Shown here: one piece after another, positions 62,213 to 64,000 of the stretch
Layout: every line of letters starts with the position of its first letter
Position numbering within the stretch: the first letter of the stretch is position 1
Source of the DNA: Bacteroidota bacterium
GTDB taxonomy: Bacteria > Bacteroidota > Bacteroidia > Bacteroidales > Lentimicrobiaceae
NCBI GenBank assembly: GCA_009773515.1
Contig: WSXX01000006.1
Location: forward strand, 1 to 64,000
Length of the DNA: 64,000 nucleotides
Direction of reading: 5' to 3'
Made by a program: the position numbers and the translations under genes
Notes under the pieces: model-generated
Databases searched by the model: none
Seen by the model: the letters and a program-made list of their open reading frames with translations, nothing else
Told to the model about the DNA's origin: nothing

Positions 62213-63238
62213 CTATTTACTGAAAGTATTTAAAAATGAAATAAACCGGTCAGCATTCCGGAACTCATTGACCGAACTGCCAAAAAGTCGCTCACTCTTC
62301 GCAGGCTCAGGCTTTGAGCAATAAACTTTCTTACCGGCTGTTAATTCCATAATTTCTGCAGAAGTTTTATATTCCCGATAATTTAAAACTCCGGTATGCC
62401 TGGCATTTAAATTGTTTTTTCTGATCAGAAGAAACCCATTGTCAATAAAAGACTCTCCCGAGACCAGAAAGGCAGCTTTTCTGTATTCGTAATGGTTGAA
62501 ATAGCGGGAATGATTGCTGTACCAGTCAAACTTTTTTAATGATCTGAGCAGGCTGCTGAAATCGTATGATTCGGGTACTAAAAGCTCAGAAATATTATGT
62601 ATTGAACGACCAAAATACATGCAAATGTCAGTTGCCAATGCATCCAGTTCTTCGTTTGTTTCATTATCGGTAATATAAGCAATCGGACCATTTTCAGGCA
62701 ATACCTCAGAAAACAATGGTTTGCTCGAAAGGTATTTCATTTGAGTTTCGGCAGGCTTTTCTCCTGCAATTACATAACCGGAAACTGTTCCGAAAGGTTT
62801 ATCGGCAAATTCTGCATTGGCTGCAATTCCTGGAAAATAATTTTCCAATAAATGAAAGAATGCTTCATAATGTTTTTGTTCAGTAGTGTCGGTTTTAATA
62901 ATGCACCTGAAACCATTCAGCAATGAAACAAAGAGAGGCATCATACCATCGAAAGGCGAAAGTGGACGTAACCAGAAACCCAGGGTGCTGGCAGACGTTA
63001 ATTTGTTTTGCATGAGCAATTGCCGGCTACCAGACTGCAAACCATCCCCGAATGACTGTAAAGCATTTGAAAGGTGAGGTCTGGTGAACCATGGGTGATA
63101 ACCATCAATTTTGCTGATTAATAATTCAATATTATCATTGGTCAAATAATTTTGCTCATCAACTGTCTTTTTCATTCGAAAATCGATGGTCAGTTGCTCT
63201 ATTTGTTCATCTGGTAATTCTGATGGTTTTGAAAACAT
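62213..63238 (-). CDS. LuxC/acyl-CoA reductase-like protein lacking the catalytic Cys
   Basis: A 341-residue protein resembling the LuxC-type acyl-CoA reductases of Bacteroidota. Matching blocks are HPWFTRPHLSNALQSF, IAYITDNETNEELDALATDI, ELLVPESYDFSSLL and YRKAAFLVSGESFIDNGFLL. In family members I recall, the segment after the Asp/Glu block reads FGLGCRNVSK with the nucleophilic Cys; here it is FGRSIHNISE, so the Cys is Ile. It may be inactive or act differently. The ATG at 63238 is preferred; the frame's earlier TTG (63259) lies inside the -7 box CAAAATTA/TAATTTTG. Confidence 0.75.
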   Translation of the reverse strand: MFSKPSELPDEQIEQLTIDFRMKKTVDEQNYLTNDNIELLISKIDGYHPWFTRPHLSNALQSFGDGLQSGSRQLLMQNKLTSASTLGFWLRPLSPFDGMMPLFVSLLNGFRCIIKTDTTEQKHYEAFFHLLENYFPGIAANAEFADKPFGTVSGYVIAGEKPAETQMKYLSSKPLFSEVLPENGPIAYITDNETNEELDALATDICMYFGRSIHNISELLVPESYDFSSLLRSLKKFDWYSNHSRYFNHYEYRKAAFLVSGESFIDNGFLLIRKNNLNARHTGVLNYREYKTSAEIMELTAGKKVYCSKPEPAKSERLFGSSVNEFRNADRFISFLNTFSK

Positions 63239-63256
63239 ATCTCTTAATCTTTCGTG

Positions 63257-63264
63257 CAAAATTA
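63257..63264 (-). promoter_or_regulatory. -7 element of the LuxC-like gene
   Basis: On the minus strand TAATTTTG (63264-63257) fits TAnnTTTG and puts the start near 63251, giving a leader of about 12 bases for the ATG at 63238. Confidence 0.5.
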
Positions 63265-63313
63265 TAATAACCTTATATTTACACGTTATTAAATTTAAAA
63301 CAATTACCTCCTG

Positions 63314-64000
63314 ATGAATTACTGGTTCAGATTCAGTCTTATTTTATTGCTCTGGTTTGTTATATCAGCGCACATTTGTGTTGCACAAACCTCTGAAATT
63401 AAGGATGCAGAAAAATCCATGATGGAACTTCTGAAAGAAACCCGTCAGGAAAAAAGTGACTCTGCAAGGATAATCCTGAATGAAAAACTGGTTTTATTGC
63501 TTGCAAAAACCTTAAGTATTCAGGATTCATATCAGTGGCCTTTTGATTCATTGAATATCGGAAAACTAAAATCGACTGACAATAAAATAAGGATTTTCAA
63601 CTGGAATATTCAGCAGAATGATCGTACCAACCTCTATTCAATGGTTATGTTGAACATAGAGAAGAATAAGGTTATCGTTTTTAAAACAATTCCTTCTCTT
63701 CAGAAACTGGATGATATCGAAGTTTACAAAGATGGCAACTGGCCTGGCGGATTGTTTTACAAAATAATTGAACGTAAAGATGGACCAAAGAACTTTTACA
63801 TTCTTCTTTCCTGGGATGGTTTCAGCCCACAGGCCAGCAGAAAATCAATAGATGCCCTTTCATTTGATACAGATGGTATGCCCGTGTTCGGCGCTCCGGT
63901 TTTTAAAACCAAAGAGGGTTTAAAAAATCGTGTAGTTTCGGAATACGCTGCTACTTCGGCATTTACCCAGACTTATGACAGACAAAAGATTACACTCTCA
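63314..64000 (+). CDS. secreted conserved protein, cut by the window edge
   Basis: Open from the ATG at 63314 to the last base (229 codons, no stop). It begins with a signal peptide, MNYWFRFSLILLLWFVISAHICVAQ, followed by a helical stretch (about 26-60) and a beta-rich region (YQWPFDSLNIGKLKSTDNKI, IRIFNWNIQQND, FYILLSWDGF). I recall similar exported proteins of unknown function in Bacteroidota. Its stop lies outside the window. It diverges from the LuxC-like gene. Confidence 0.75.
   Translation, partial: MNYWFRFSLILLLWFVISAHICVAQTSEIKDAEKSMMELLKETRQEKSDSARIILNEKLVLLLAKTLSIQDSYQWPFDSLNIGKLKSTDNKIRIFNWNIQQNDRTNLYSMVMLNIEKNKVIVFKTIPSLQKLDDIEVYKDGNWPGGLFYKIIERKDGPKNFYILLSWDGFSPQASRKSIDALSFDTDGMPVFGAPVFKTKEGLKNRVVSEYAATSAFTQTYDRQKITLS

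Noticed and set aside
1-64000. Mobile element, prophage, CRISPR or defence system
   Set aside because: No transposase, integrase, phage structural gene, repeat-spacer array, restriction or toxin-antitoxin gene was recognised; gene content is core metabolic and envelope.

Overview
The window looks like chromosomal core DNA from a member of the Bacteroidota, probably a Bacteroidales- or Marinilabiliales-like anaerobe. The main reasons are: promoters of the TTG/TTTG-N19-22-TAnnTTTG type and almost no Shine-Dalgarno sites; families largely restricted to this phylum (DUF4835, the RPB6-like omega subunit, the GlmU-like sugar transferase, a DUF5362-like membrane protein); an M1 peptidase with a type IX secretion C-terminal domain; and a conserved block in the order bamD-rpoZ-coaBC-DUF4835-recN. 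No rRNA, tRNA, CRISPR array, transposase or prophage was recognised.

Layout. 0-10 kb: DUF5995 protein, nucleoid-associated protein, C69 dipeptidase, an SGNH lipoprotein coupled to a fused ADP-forming acyl-CoA synthetase, a DUF1295 membrane protein and a DAK2-DegV protein. 10-19 kb: DUF1573 protein, aspartate-type aminotransferase, NamZ-type muramidase (DUF1343), LolE-like permease, CBM48 mini-protein, APS/PAPS reductase with an MBL hydrolase, and an Mpl-like Mur ligase. 19-29 kb: clpC and gyrA diverging, a TPR protein, glycogen branching enzyme and small conserved proteins. 29-36 kb: an unidentified structured RNA gene, a RelA/SpoT homologue with a degenerate hydrolase domain, floA-nfeD, an M48 lipoprotein and clpS. 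36-43 kb: fused 2-oxoacid dehydrogenase E1, an ArsM-like methyltransferase, and an acyl-CoA dehydrogenase/etfA/etfB operon. 43-50 kb: TonB-like protein, fabI and the recN-to-bamD block. 50-64 kb: photolyase, an alpha-oxoamine synthase (lipid-type), class IV aminotransferase, peptide-binding lipoprotein, T9SS M1 peptidase, lon with a quinone-reductase-like flavoprotein, GlmU-like protein, rpmE2, a LuxC-like protein without the usual cysteine, and a secreted protein cut by the window edge.

Functional themes are protein quality control (ClpC, ClpS, Lon, M48, FloA/NfeD), envelope biogenesis (BamD, LolE-like, Mpl, NamZ, FabI, GlmU-like), anaerobic acyl-CoA energy metabolism (ADP-forming synthetase, EtfAB and acyl-CoA dehydrogenase, fused E1) and glycogen metabolism.

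The most unusual object is at about 29718-30036 on the minus strand. It is a roughly 315-nt non-coding gene with a near-perfect phylum-type promoter, an intrinsic terminator, repeated GCAA and GAAA loops and two long-range complementarities arranged as a pseudoknot. I could not match it to RNase P, tmRNA, SRP, 6S or group I/II intron signatures. Secondary points are a hairpin-plus-terminator element at 2143-2305, the hydrolase-dead Rel protein, the cysteine-less LuxC homologue, palindromic intergenic repeats and a C8 tract inside an aminotransferase gene.
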